Assembly: GCA_964516325.1 (NCBI GenBank)
Contig: CAZFAP010000135.1
Span: forward strand, 1 to 13,487
Direction: 5' to 3'
Length of the DNA stretch: 13,487 nt
Source: CAZFAP01 sp964516325
GTDB taxonomy: Bacteria; Auribacterota; JABMQX01
In this document: in pieces, positions 1-6,176 of the stretch
How positions within the stretch are numbered: position 1 is the stretch's first letter
Layout: the number at the start of each line of letters is the position of its first letter
Position numbers and translations under genes: made by a program
The notes under the pieces: generated by a model
Told to the model about the DNA's origin: nothing
The model's input: the letters and a program-made list of their open reading frames with translations, nothing else
Databases searched by the model: none

Positions 1-1
1 G

Positions 2-193
2 AGGATCTCCTGCGTCATGTCCCGCGGATGTGAGCTCGTGAAACGGATGCGCGCACATCCTCTTGGCAGAAGGAGCACTGTCGTTGGAAAGGTCATTGCG
101 GATTATCCCGGGAAGGTCTGCATGACGACCAAAGCGGGCGGCACTCGCATCCTCGACATGCTCGTTAGCGATCAACTCCCCCGGATTTGCTGA
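2..193 (+). CDS. hypE: HypE C-terminal end (partial; hydrogenase maturation carbamoyl dehydratase)
   Basis: Only the last 63 codons are in the window; the gene starts to the left of it. HypE takes a carbamoyl group from HypF onto its C-terminal cysteine and dehydrates it with ATP to a thiocyanate. That becomes the CN ligand of the [NiFe]-hydrogenase iron when HypC and HypD receive it. Frame 2 reads open from base 2 and contains MRAHPLGRR, then PGKV, GGTRILDMLV, and ends DQLPRIC followed by TGA at 191-193. The terminal Pro-Arg-Ile-Cys with Cys as the last residue is the family hallmark and the functional carrier residue. The gene runs toward the opposite-strand repeat-protein gene, with only 24 bases between the two stop codons. 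The hypC partner lies 2.4 kb away on the other strand. The call is firm for the tail; whether the rest is intact cannot be seen. Confidence 0.9.
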   Translation, partial: RISCVMSRGCELVKRMRAHPLGRRSTVVGKVIADYPGKVCMTTKAGGTRILDMLVSDQLPRIC

Positions 194-217
194 CCACCGT
201 GCTCGCCCGAGACCCCG

Positions 218-2503
218 TCATCGCCTCGTGCCTTCAGTGTCCCGTTTCGTCGTGGAACCGGCGCCGCCAGACGGTCGCAGGCTTCTGCTCCCCCGCTCGC
301 GGGCTTGATGGATGAGCCGAGAAAGGTGGTGAGCAAAGGCGGTGTGGGTCTCGTACGCCCGCTCCAGTTGAGCCTCGTACGCCTGGCATATCTTTAAAGC
401 GGAATCGTGCTTTCCCTTTTCGACAAGCCACACGATGGCCGCCTCCGCGGCAAACGGTGCGCGCAGAATGTCCCAGACCTTCTTCCCCTTCGCAATTCCT
501 TCAAGAAGCTGCGCGGCCAATTCGTTCAAGTTCGGTGACTCGCCGCCGGAGCGCGAAGCGTAATCGCGTGCGATTTTCGCCAGCCACTCATCTCCCGGGA
601 AGATGCGCGGGCAGGCGTAATAAAAGAATTCATCCTCGCGCCTTGGCCATTCGCGGTTGTACTTGTCGAGCAGAAACCATGCCCGCCTCCCGTTCGGGTA
701 GTACAGGAGGTGTTCGCTGAGTTCGCTGCGCCATTCTGGGTCCTTGATCAGCAGACCCAGCTCGGCCTTGACGAGAGAGCCCTCTTCGTACGGATAGTTC
801 GAAGCGCGCTCTGCGCCCTTGAGGCGGCCTGCCGCTTCTTCAAATTTGCCCTCCGCGATGAGTCCGCGAGCCTGGATGACCGGATACCAGCCGGTTGCTT
901 TGAACAAGTCCGCATGTTCCGATTCGAGCTGGGCTGCGGCTCCCGGGTTGTTTGCCTCGTAAAGCCAGAGGATTGCCGGGCAAACGTCTCTCATTTTGTT
1001 GCTAATCTTGAAACACTCCAGCATGGCCTCCGAAGCACTCGAAAAGTCAAACAGCTCCGCCATGCTCTTGGCCAGGTTGAACAGACACCTTTCCTTGTCC
1101 TCCGGCGCTTCGCACTCCTTCAACCCCGCTCTGGCGGCCCAGGCCGCGCGGCGGTAATACCCCAGAAGGCGGAAGTGTCTGGCGGTGTTCCCCAAAATCA
1201 CGCCATATCCTGACCCGTAGCGGTACCCATGCGCGTGAAGTTGCCCGGCGCCGACCTGGGTCAGAGCCATCGGAATTGCCTTCTCATAGTGCATCTGTTC
1301 GCGGTAGGTCCGTCCGAGCAGACCGACGAGTGGTTCGTAGTGCGGATTCTGAAGGAAAAGCTTGTCGTATTTCGGCATTTCTGCGATGGGGACGTTTCTT
1401 CCGTGGCGGACTTCGAGAAGCTTGTGGCTGATCTGGCAGTGATTCGGCGAGATTTTCGCTGCCTCCTCGACGAGCTGCCGGAATCGCCAAAAGAAGCGCT
1501 GGTCGGGGACCTTCTCTGTGTCCACCTCTCGGATGGCGGCGACGACCAGCCCGCTCTTCAGCGCCTCCGCCCTCGCAAGATGCCCCATCCATTGATCGCT
1601 GTCGGACCATTCCCTCTGATTGGCGTGCCACCAGCGGACCTCGGCGAAATCGGGGTCGAGCCTCAAGATGTTTTCGTAGATTCTCCATTCGGCTTCGGTG
1701 CGCGCTGGGACAAAAGTTGCCGTTCCCAGAAGGCGGATGGCATCTCGGTTTTTCGTCATCGGCCTTCGGAGCTCCCGGGCAAGTTCATCCGAGACCGGCT
1801 GCCCGCGGGGCCGCATCCAATCCCGCACCATCAACGCCATCAGGTCGAAGTATCCAGCGTTTGGCGGGTATCGCTTCGCCAGAACGACCGAGCCCGAGTC
1901 GTCGTAAACCAGTAAGGCGCCGCCCCACCCTGTGCTCGTCTCGTAGAGTTCTCCGCCGATGGCATGCGTGGCATACCAGTCGCGTACATATTTCTGAACC
2001 AGCGAGCTCTTGTATCCTTCTTCAGGCCTCAAGACGGGCACCCGACCGAGCAGGTGTTCCTTCTGCGTGGCAAGACTCGTCACTAAACTCCGGCTTCGCC
2101 GGAAGACATAGAATGGATGGTCACGGCAAAGGTTGTCGGGTACCCAGTCGAACTTCAGGGAGAGAAGGAACGGGAACGTGTAAGCCTGCATCGGGTCCGG
2201 CTTCGGCACATCCCCCTTGTATCGGAACGGAAGATAGACCGGGTTAAACATCTTCGGTTTCATCACAACGGGCAGCTCGAACCAGTCGCAGATGAGGTGC
2301 TCGAAGGTCATGTCCGAAAGGTCTTCCCTCTCGCAACCGGAAAAAACGGAGCGGACGACTTGCTGGGTGTGGGATATGGAGCATGCGGCTCCAAAGACCA
2401 AAACGAACGCCAGACGGACCAGAGACGAGGCGGGCGCAGACTCAATAGTGCTATTGTCCAAGCATACTCGAAGGCGCCTGTGCTTTCCCCATTTCGACCA
2501 CAT
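218..2503 (-). CDS. Exported 761-aa repeat protein of unknown function (TPR-like)
   Basis: I do not recognise a named family. The ATG at 2503 is preceded by GGGAGG eight bases upstream, which supports this start. A basic N-terminus (WSKWGKHRR) precedes a hydrophobic stretch at about residues 28-42, suggesting export. Cys41 follows Gly-Ala-Ala, a poor lipobox, so lipid attachment is doubtful. Residues about 183-230 (GGELYE... GGALLVYDDSGSVVLAKRY) resemble the beta-rich FlgO/TolB-like module often found before TPRs in exported adenylate-cyclase-like proteins. From about 265 to 740 the protein is mostly helical, rich in Ala, Leu, Glu, Tyr and Trp with TPR-like helix pairs (for example EGKFEEAAGRLKGAE), so a protein-binding solenoid is inferred. 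It lies 121 bases downstream of hypC on the same strand and may be read through from the hyp genes, but nothing in it points to hydrogenase work. The C-terminal 30 residues are basic and low complexity. Confidence 0.8.
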   Translation of the reverse strand: MWSKWGKHRRLRVCLDNSTIESAPASSLVRLAFVLVFGAACSISHTQQVVRSVFSGCEREDLSDMTFEHLICDWFELPVVMKPKMFNPVYLPFRYKGDVPKPDPMQAYTFPFLLSLKFDWVPDNLCRDHPFYVFRRSRSLVTSLATQKEHLLGRVPVLRPEEGYKSSLVQKYVRDWYATHAIGGELYETSTGWGGALLVYDDSGSVVLAKRYPPNAGYFDLMALMVRDWMRPRGQPVSDELARELRRPMTKNRDAIRLLGTATFVPARTEAEWRIYENILRLDPDFAEVRWWHANQREWSDSDQWMGHLARAEALKSGLVVAAIREVDTEKVPDQRFFWRFRQLVEEAAKISPNHCQISHKLLEVRHGRNVPIAEMPKYDKLFLQNPHYEPLVGLLGRTYREQMHYEKAIPMALTQVGAGQLHAHGYRYGSGYGVILGNTARHFRLLGYYRRAAWAARAGLKECEAPEDKERCLFNLAKSMAELFDFSSASEAMLECFKISNKMRDVCPAILWLYEANNPGAAAQLESEHADLFKATGWYPVIQARGLIAEGKFEEAAGRLKGAERASNYPYEEGSLVKAELGLLIKDPEWRSELSEHLLYYPNGRRAWFLLDKYNREWPRREDEFFYYACPRIFPGDEWLAKIARDYASRSGGESPNLNELAAQLLEGIAKGKKVWDILRAPFAAEAAIVWLVEKGKHDSALKICQAYEAQLERAYETHTAFAHHLSRLIHQARERGSRSLRPSGGAGSTTKRDTEGTRR

Positions 2504-2580
2504 GACTTCTTCCTCCCCCTCGGCTTCTTGGAAGCGTTTCGAGGCTCTGAGCTAAGCCTTCTGAGGGCACCTCCGTTGCG

Positions 2581-2609
2581 GCGTTCCCTGTCGTTGCACA
2601 GGGGAATGC
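2581..2609 (-). other. Hairpin between hypC and the repeat-protein gene
   Basis: GCGTTCCCTGT pairs with ACA-GGGAATGC across a 6-nt loop, giving about 11 base pairs with one G-T wobble and one bulged G. It starts 16 bases past the hypC stop in the direction of transcription. No U-tract follows on the minus strand, so it is at best a weak terminator or an mRNA-processing or stability hairpin separating hypC from the downstream gene. Confidence 0.4.
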
Positions 2610-2624
2610 CCCGCCCATTTTCGA

Positions 2625-2882
2625 CTACGAAGTGCGCTGTGAACTTGGCCCTGGTCCATCCGATTCCCCTGCCAGGGCGAGTTCGCTCAGAAGGTCAAGT
2701 GTCCTTTTGGCTTCTTCCTCATTGATTTTCTCGATGGCGAAGCCCGCGTGCACCAGCACGTAGTCGCCGATCTTGACGTCCGGCAAAAGTTGAAAGCTCA
2801 CCTTTCGTCTGACGCCCTCCGCGTCAACCTTCCCGAAGGCCCCCTCGATTTCGACGACTTTCATCGGCACAGCGAGACACAT
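2625..2882 (-). CDS. hypC: HypC/HybG/HupF-family hydrogenase maturation chaperone
   Basis: HypC is a small cytoplasmic chaperone. It binds HypD while the Fe(CN)2CO group is built, then escorts that group to the hydrogenase large-subunit precursor. The start is set at ATG 2882 because the family begins Met-Cys: the protein then reads MCLAVPMKV, with Cys2 being the residue that contacts HypD, the precursor and the iron. A longer frame to 2948 would add 22 residues that overlap hypB and lack family similarity. The motif GDYVLVHAGFAI near residues 39-50 is typical. The length is 85 residues, within the usual 75-95. The hypB TAA ends at 2885, two bases before this ATG, so translation is probably coupled. 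The tail after LLSEL is Ser/Gly/Pro-rich and not conserved. Confidence 0.94.
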   Translation of the reverse strand: MCLAVPMKVVEIEGAFGKVDAEGVRRKVSFQLLPDVKIGDYVLVHAGFAIEKINEEEAKRTLDLLSELALAGESDGPGPSSQRTS

Positions 2883-2884
2883 GA

Positions 2885-3559
2885 TTATCGCTCCGATTTT
2901 CCCTTCGAGCTTCGCCGCTTCAGCCTGCGCGTGAGCCACTGGACCCACGCTTCAGCGCCTTCGCCCGTCGTGCAGGAGATTGGGATGATGCGCAGCTTCG
3001 GATTTACTCCGAGGGCATCTCGCTTCATGGCCTCCATGTCGAAATTGCAGTGCGGCAGCAAGTCAATTTTGTTGAGAAGCATCAAGGAGGCGTTCTGAAA
3101 AATGAGAGGATATTTCGCGGGCTTGTCGTGCCCCTCCGGAACGCTGATGACCACGATTTTCGCGTCTTCACCAAGAGAATAGCTCGCCGGGCACACGAGG
3201 TTTCCCACGTTCTCGACGAATAGAAGGTCGAGGCTTCCATACAGGAACTCGGCAAGGGCGGTGGCAATCATGTTCGCGTCGAGATGGCATCCGCCTTGGG
3301 TGTTAATCTGAAGGGTCTCAACGCCAAGCTTCGCGATTCTCTCCGCGTCTCGGCTCGTGGCGATATCCCCTTCAATGACGCCGATGCGATAATCTCCTTT
3401 TAGCCCTTCGATGGCGACTTCGATGACCGACGTCTTCCCGGCACCCGGCGAACCGATGAGGTTGAAAACTTTTACACCGCTCTCGCGGAATTTCTTCCGA
3501 TTTTGCTGGGCTATCGCGTCGTTGGCTTCCAGAATGTTTGCCAGAACCTTTATTTCCAC
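2885..3559 (-). CDS. hypB: HypB hydrogenase nickel-incorporation GTPase
   Basis: HypB is a SIMIBI-class GTPase that, with HypA, delivers nickel to the [NiFe]-hydrogenase large subunit after the iron group is in place. Visible in order: Walker A GSPGAGKT (residues 36-43), EGDIATSRDAERI (63-75), the metal site GGCHLDA with Cys91 and His92, ENVGNLVCPA with Cys123, EGHDKPAKYP and the guanine-specificity motif NKID (163-166). Cys91-His92-Cys123 keeps the spacing of the low-affinity metal site in E. coli HypB (C166, H167, C198). The N-terminus has neither the CxxCGC high-affinity site nor a His-rich stretch, so nickel storage at that end is absent. At 224 residues it is a compact form. The start is GTG at 3559 with AAGGA nine bases upstream. 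It lies 74 bases after hypA and 2 bases before hypC, so hypABC is one operon. Confidence 0.95.
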   Translation of the reverse strand: MEIKVLANILEANDAIAQQNRKKFRESGVKVFNLIGSPGAGKTSVIEVAIEGLKGDYRIGVIEGDIATSRDAERIAKLGVETLQINTQGGCHLDANMIATALAEFLYGSLDLLFVENVGNLVCPASYSLGEDAKIVVISVPEGHDKPAKYPLIFQNASLMLLNKIDLLPHCNFDMEAMKRDALGVNPKLRIIPISCTTGEGAEAWVQWLTRRLKRRSSKGKSER

Positions 3560-3633
3560 AACTCTCTATCCTTCAGCGATTCTCTTTGGCGTTCTCTGCG
3601 GTGAGTTCCCCCCGAAACTGAGGCCGTGCTTGG

Positions 3634-3975
3634 CTATTCGCACTCGATGGAATCCAGAAAGAACTCTTTCCCGCTAATCAGCTCGATCTCCAGCGATCCG
3701 CACTCCGGGCATCGAAAGACGTAGTGTTGAATGTGGAACTTCTTCTCGCAGTCGCAGCAGCGCCCGACAAGGGGTTTCTTCTCGAAGTCGAGTCGGGCAT
3801 TTTCCGCAATTGTCCCCTTGGAAACAACCTCAAAAGCAAAAGCCAGGCATTCGGGGACGACCGTGCTCATTTTGCCAATCACAATACGCAGCGAGGTGAC
3901 GCGGGAGATATTCTGCCCGTCAACCGCCTTCTTCACGATATCCATCAAATTGGAAGCTATCGAAAGCTCGTGCAA
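3634..3975 (-). CDS. hypA: HypA hydrogenase/urease nickel-insertion protein
   Basis: HypA is the nickel metallochaperone that partners HypB. I place the start at TTG 3975: the family begins Met-His-Glu-Leu, and here TTG-CAC-GAG-CTT gives MHELSIASNL with the essential nickel ligand His2. A GGAG lies 7 bases upstream of the TTG. An upstream ATG at 4101 in the same frame would bury His2 behind 42 unrelated residues that cross a repeat element, so it is rejected. The result is 113 residues, the usual length. The structural zinc site is complete: Cys73-x2-Cys76 and Cys89-x2-Cys92 with 12 residues between. The ending SGKEFFLDSIE is typical. It is the first gene of hypABC. The rare TTG start may keep its level low. 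Confidence 0.94.
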   Translation of the reverse strand: MHELSIASNLMDIVKKAVDGQNISRVTSLRIVIGKMSTVVPECLAFAFEVVSKGTIAENARLDFEKKPLVGRCCDCEKKFHIQHYVFRCPECGSLEIELISGKEFFLDSIECE

Positions 3976-4265
3976 TTTGCTTCTCCATGCCGCCGGGACG
4001 CACCCGCGCGCCGACAAATCCAGCCAAGAATTTCCTTGACAGGATAACAGGATGGACGGGATTTTCAGAGTCCTGCTTGCCTTGTCCTGTGCATCGCGCA
4101 TCCGTGTCTCAAGTCACGCTTTGCCTGTCGGATCGAGCCCGATCGCCCGCCTTTATTGGAAACACATCGCGCCCACCGGGCCGCTCCATCTATCCGGTAC
4201 ATCCTGTAATCCTGTCCAAAGAATCTCTCGTCTCGGTCCGCTCAAAAAGCGGTGAAGTCGCGTGC
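3976..4265. other. Intergenic region with no gene, mostly filled by an inverted-repeat element
   Basis: These 290 bases separate the end of the TMEM165-like gene from hypA, both on the minus strand. I see no convincing protein: the frames that cross it have no family features and run through the repeat arms. The proximal 56 bases carry the hypA ribosome-binding site. I could not pick out a convincing promoter for hypA, so it may start inside or beyond the repeat or be read through from upstream. Confidence 0.6.
4032..4223. repeat. About 192-bp element with 31-bp imperfect terminal inverted repeats ('acaggat' units)
   Basis: The left arm at 4032-4062 contains gacaggataacaggat followed by ggacgggat. 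The reverse complement of 4192-4223 contains gacaggattacaggat followed by gtaccggat. The arms match over about 31 bases with one gap and four substitutions. Each arm is itself three degenerate copies of an 8-9-base unit, (g)acaggat. The core of about 129 bases has no evident gene. The hexamer aagaat occurs at both edges (4026-4031 and 4219-4224) and could be a target duplication, but it overlaps the arm ends and may be chance. This resembles interspersed acaggat-type repeats I recall from genomes of uncultivated bacteria; that is recollection, not a database result. Confidence 0.65.
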
Positions 4266-4541
4266 TCAGCATTTCCCAAGAAAGATGAGCAGCCCGATGA
4301 CGATGAAAACCGCGCCCGCTACTTTCCGAACGTACTGACGCGGAAACGCGGTTCCCATGATGCGCCCCAGGAAGACCGCCAGAAACGTTATCACGACCAA
4401 CGCCGAGGCCGCCCCGAGGAACACCGCCCAGTGGGGGCAATTCTTCTTGCACGCTAAGCACAGAACCGCCAACTGCGTCTTATCTCCCAGTTCCGCCACA
4501 AACAGCGCCACAAACGCCGTGATCAACGTCTTCCAGAACAT
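4266..4541 (-). CDS. Half-size TMEM165/GDT1 (UPF0016) family cation transporter
   Basis: This family exchanges Mn2+ or Ca2+ for protons across membranes; bacterial members serve in manganese export or homeostasis. The 91-residue product has the signature ELGDKT (residues 17-22) in its first membrane helix, with Glu17 and Asp20 the expected cation ligands. It has three hydrophobic segments (about 5-27, 37-59, 71-89). Full-length members carry the motif twice in about 190 residues. This protein has one copy, so it should act as a dimer or with another half-size subunit. The ATG at 4541 has a near-perfect AAGGAGG five bases upstream, the strongest ribosome-binding site of the window, and suggests high translation. 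It lies 37 bases downstream of the Fic gene on the same strand and may be cotranscribed with it; no functional link is obvious. Confidence 0.85.
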   Translation of the reverse strand: MFWKTLITAFVALFVAELGDKTQLAVLCLACKKNCPHWAVFLGAASALVVITFLAVFLGRIMGTAFPRQYVRKVAGAVFIVIGLLIFLGKC

Positions 4542-4578
4542 TACACCTCCTTCCGTAGAATCCGGCTACAACCTCAGC

Positions 4579-5703
4579 TCAGTAGTCTAGGGGTTCGTCC
4601 AGGGAACGCATCTGGTCCCCTGGCATAGGCTTCGGATCAACCAGCGGGAGCCCTGCCGCCTTCAGAATTCGGTTGAGTTCACGGACACCCTCGGTGAACT
4701 CGACGGCTATCAGGGCAAAGAGACGGTCCCATTGTCCACTACGGCCCAACCTGAGCGCGTTGAAGTAACGCTGCCTTGATTTACGCGCCGCGCGGATGGC
4801 CACCGGGAAGGGAAAGCCGAAGCAGTGGAGGACGGCATTCATGATCGCGCGGCTGAGGCGGCCGTTGAAGTCGGCGAAGGGATGGATGAGCACCAGCTCC
4901 CCGGATATTGTGGCGGCCTTTCTGATGGGATCCCCTCGCCCCCGGAGGCATGCAGTCGCCCTCCTTACGAACCTTGCCATGGAAGGAGGGACCAACTCAG
5001 GGGCGGGATAGTTGCTGTTCGGACCGGTCATGATGGGGATGGTTCGGTAAGCCCCCTCGCCCCCATCTTGGTGGGCGATGAACCCTCGGGCCATTTCCCT
5101 GTGCAGGGCGAGGATGCGTCGTTCTGTGAAGATGCTAAAGCGCCTTGGGGCCCTCGCGGGGAGCCGGCCCCCAAACAGGTACTTGGTCACCTTCTCTCGA
5201 TCCTCCTCGGGCGGCACGCGGCCCGGAACGAGGCCCTTGAGGCATTTCCAGCAGGTGTGCCGGCGTGTGGAGTACACATACTTATGGGACCAAGATAGGG
5301 CCGTCATAAAGGCGTCGAAATGCTGGACGACCATGCTCGCATCCCTCCTTAGACCGTCGTATTTCAGGATGAGTCTGGGGGCGCGGGGTGCCGGCCCTTC
5401 GGTCGGATGGGTCGGGACCCAGGCACATGGCTCCATCTTAAAGGGCTCGAATGCCTCCCGGGGCATAGGCACGATCTGGCCGGCAGGGCCAATCAAGAGC
5501 TTCTGCGTCTCATGCCAGCCCGCTCCCTCCCTTTCTATAGTGTTGCTCTCGTAGATGAAGCGAGTGGTGCTCTCTGTGACGAAGTTGCGAAGTTCAGTCC
5601 GCAGCGGCTCGCCTTCAAGGCCCCTCAGGCCGAGAAACAGCTCGTACGCGGTTATCAGCTTCTGTCGCGGGTTCTTATACCAGGGTTCATGATTTGGCTT
5701 CAT
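4579..5703 (-). CDS. Fic-domain protein with variant active-site motif
   Basis: Fic enzymes usually transfer AMP from ATP to a hydroxyl side chain of a target protein. The 374-residue product has Fic motif HPFADFNGRLSR at residues 274-285. Catalytic His274, Asp278, Asn280, Gly281 and Arg282 are kept, but residue 279 is Phe where Gly or Ala is usual. An N-terminal stretch ESNTIER (52-58) aligns with the class II inhibitory helix motif (S/T)xxxE(G/N), with Glu57 able to block the active site and Arg58 in place of Gly/Asn. GAYRTIPI (218-225) and PPELVP-like PAPELVPP (234-241) are typical of the family's flap region. An insert of about 80 residues (105-190) contains CWKC (151-154). The ATG at 5703 has GAGGG five bases upstream. 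Behind it lies an unusually long structured leader. AMPylation is likely, but the target is unknown. Confidence 0.86.
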   Translation of the reverse strand: MKPNHEPWYKNPRQKLITAYELFLGLRGLEGEPLRTELRNFVTESTTRFIYESNTIEREGAGWHETQKLLIGPAGQIVPMPREAFEPFKMEPCAWVPTHPTEGPAPRAPRLILKYDGLRRDASMVVQHFDAFMTALSWSHKYVYSTRRHTCWKCLKGLVPGRVPPEEDREKVTKYLFGGRLPARAPRRFSIFTERRILALHREMARGFIAHQDGGEGAYRTIPIMTGPNSNYPAPELVPPSMARFVRRATACLRGRGDPIRKAATISGELVLIHPFADFNGRLSRAIMNAVLHCFGFPFPVAIRAARKSRQRYFNALRLGRSGQWDRLFALIAVEFTEGVRELNRILKAAGLPLVDPKPMPGDQMRSLDEPLDY

Positions 5704-5762
5704 CGTGCCCTCTCAGCTCCGCGGGGCTCAGGGACCAGATCGCAGCGGGGGTTAATTCCTGC

Positions 5763-5774
5763 AAGGGGCCCCTT
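5763..5774. other. 12-bp perfect palindrome inside the Fic leader
   Basis: aaggggcccctt is fully self-complementary and sits 60 bases upstream of the Fic start. It is inside a larger hairpin formed by ggctcag...ggac near 5781-5792 and gtcc...ctgagcc near 5725-5735 (minus-strand reading): about 11 pairs with one bulged A. It could be a dimeric operator or just the tip of the RNA fold. Confidence 0.35.
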
Positions 5775-5814
5775 TGTTGCGTCCTCTGAGCCAACACTAC
5801 TCCCCCATCCGATT

Positions 5815-5833
5815 CCCGGAGCTTCGCTCCGGG
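5815..5833 (-). other. Strong hairpin in the Fic leader (possible terminator stem or translational switch)
   Basis: CCCGGAGC, loop gaa, GCTCCGGG: an 8-bp perfect stem. The minus strand continues aatcggatggggga rather than with U residues, so classical intrinsic termination is unlikely. Its first four bases are complementary to the CGGG of the T-box-like motif, which would allow mutually exclusive folds. Confidence 0.5.
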
Positions 5834-6147
5834 AGGACCGTGGACATGCGCGCCCGGGATTTCCTTGCGCCAGATGCACCGCAAGCAAGTGACCGGTCGT
5901 CTGACCCGCGGTGCCACCCGTAACGGCCGCCTCTTTCAGAGGCCTGAGATCTCTGACCACCGGGGCTTACCTCCCACAGCCACCCTCTCCGCTTCGGGGG
6001 CGCCCACCACCCTCAAGTTTCTGGTGGTTTCTGCCACGAGCCACCGCCTGGTGCCATCCGCCGGCCCGGCGTCCTTTTAGGGACATGGCAGCGCCGCGCT
6101 TTCGGTCGCGCTGTCCGTTCTCACGCTCGTAAGGCGGACTCTACATA

Positions 6148-6176
6148 ATGATAGCCGGGGCAAGCCCACTTGACAA
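6148..6176 (-). promoter_or_regulatory. Sigma70-type promoter for the Fic leader
   Basis: On the minus strand TTGTCA (6176-6171), a 17-base spacer and TATCAT (6153-6148) match the -35 and -10 consensus at five of six positions each. Transcription would start near 6141, just where the first structured segment begins. The -35 overlaps a TTGACA (6170-6175) on the plus strand, which could be the -35 of a weaker divergent promoter toward the methyltransferase, although no good plus-strand -10 follows. Confidence 0.6.

Larger units (their letters stand above)
5725..6141 (-). promoter_or_regulatory. Long structured leader of the Fic gene with a T-box-like motif
   Basis: About 440 bases from a promoter to the Fic start contain no credible gene but much RNA structure on the minus strand. 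At 5921-5907 the strand reads ACGGGTGGCACCGCG; from the second base this matches the T-box antiterminator consensus AGGGTGGNACCGCG at 13 of 14 positions. Just before it is a perfect hairpin GCCTCT-gaa-AGAGGC (5943-5929), where stem III of a T-box leader would be. After it is a strong hairpin CCCGGAGC-gaa-GCTCCGGG (5833-5815) whose CCCG can instead pair with CGGG of the box, as terminator and antiterminator do. GAG-t-CCGCC (6141-6133) can pair with GGCGG-tgg-CTC (6048-6038), giving a stem I about 104 nt long. Against the call: no U-tract follows the last hairpin, I could not identify the specifier loop, and the gene behind it is not an amino-acid gene. Confidence 0.35.

Noticed and set aside
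1229..1915. Plus-strand open frames (up to 228 codons) inside the repeat-protein gene
   Set aside because: They are antisense shadows of a GC-rich gene; no ribosome-binding site or family features, and the minus-strand frame is open for 761 codons with a good start.
2883..2948. 22-residue N-terminal extension of HypC
   Set aside because: It overlaps the hypB end and would displace Cys2, the essential second residue.
3976..4101. 42-residue N-terminal extension of HypA
   Set aside because: It would bury the nickel ligand His2 and is translated partly from the inverted-repeat arm; TTG 3975 gives the family start.
5687..5797. Small minus-strand frame of about 36 codons (GTG 5797) overlapping the Fic start by 17 bases
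   Set aside because: It could be an upstream ORF in the leader, but the GGGGGAG lies only two bases from the GTG and the peptide has no recognisable character. Longer versions of the frame run back through the structured leader.
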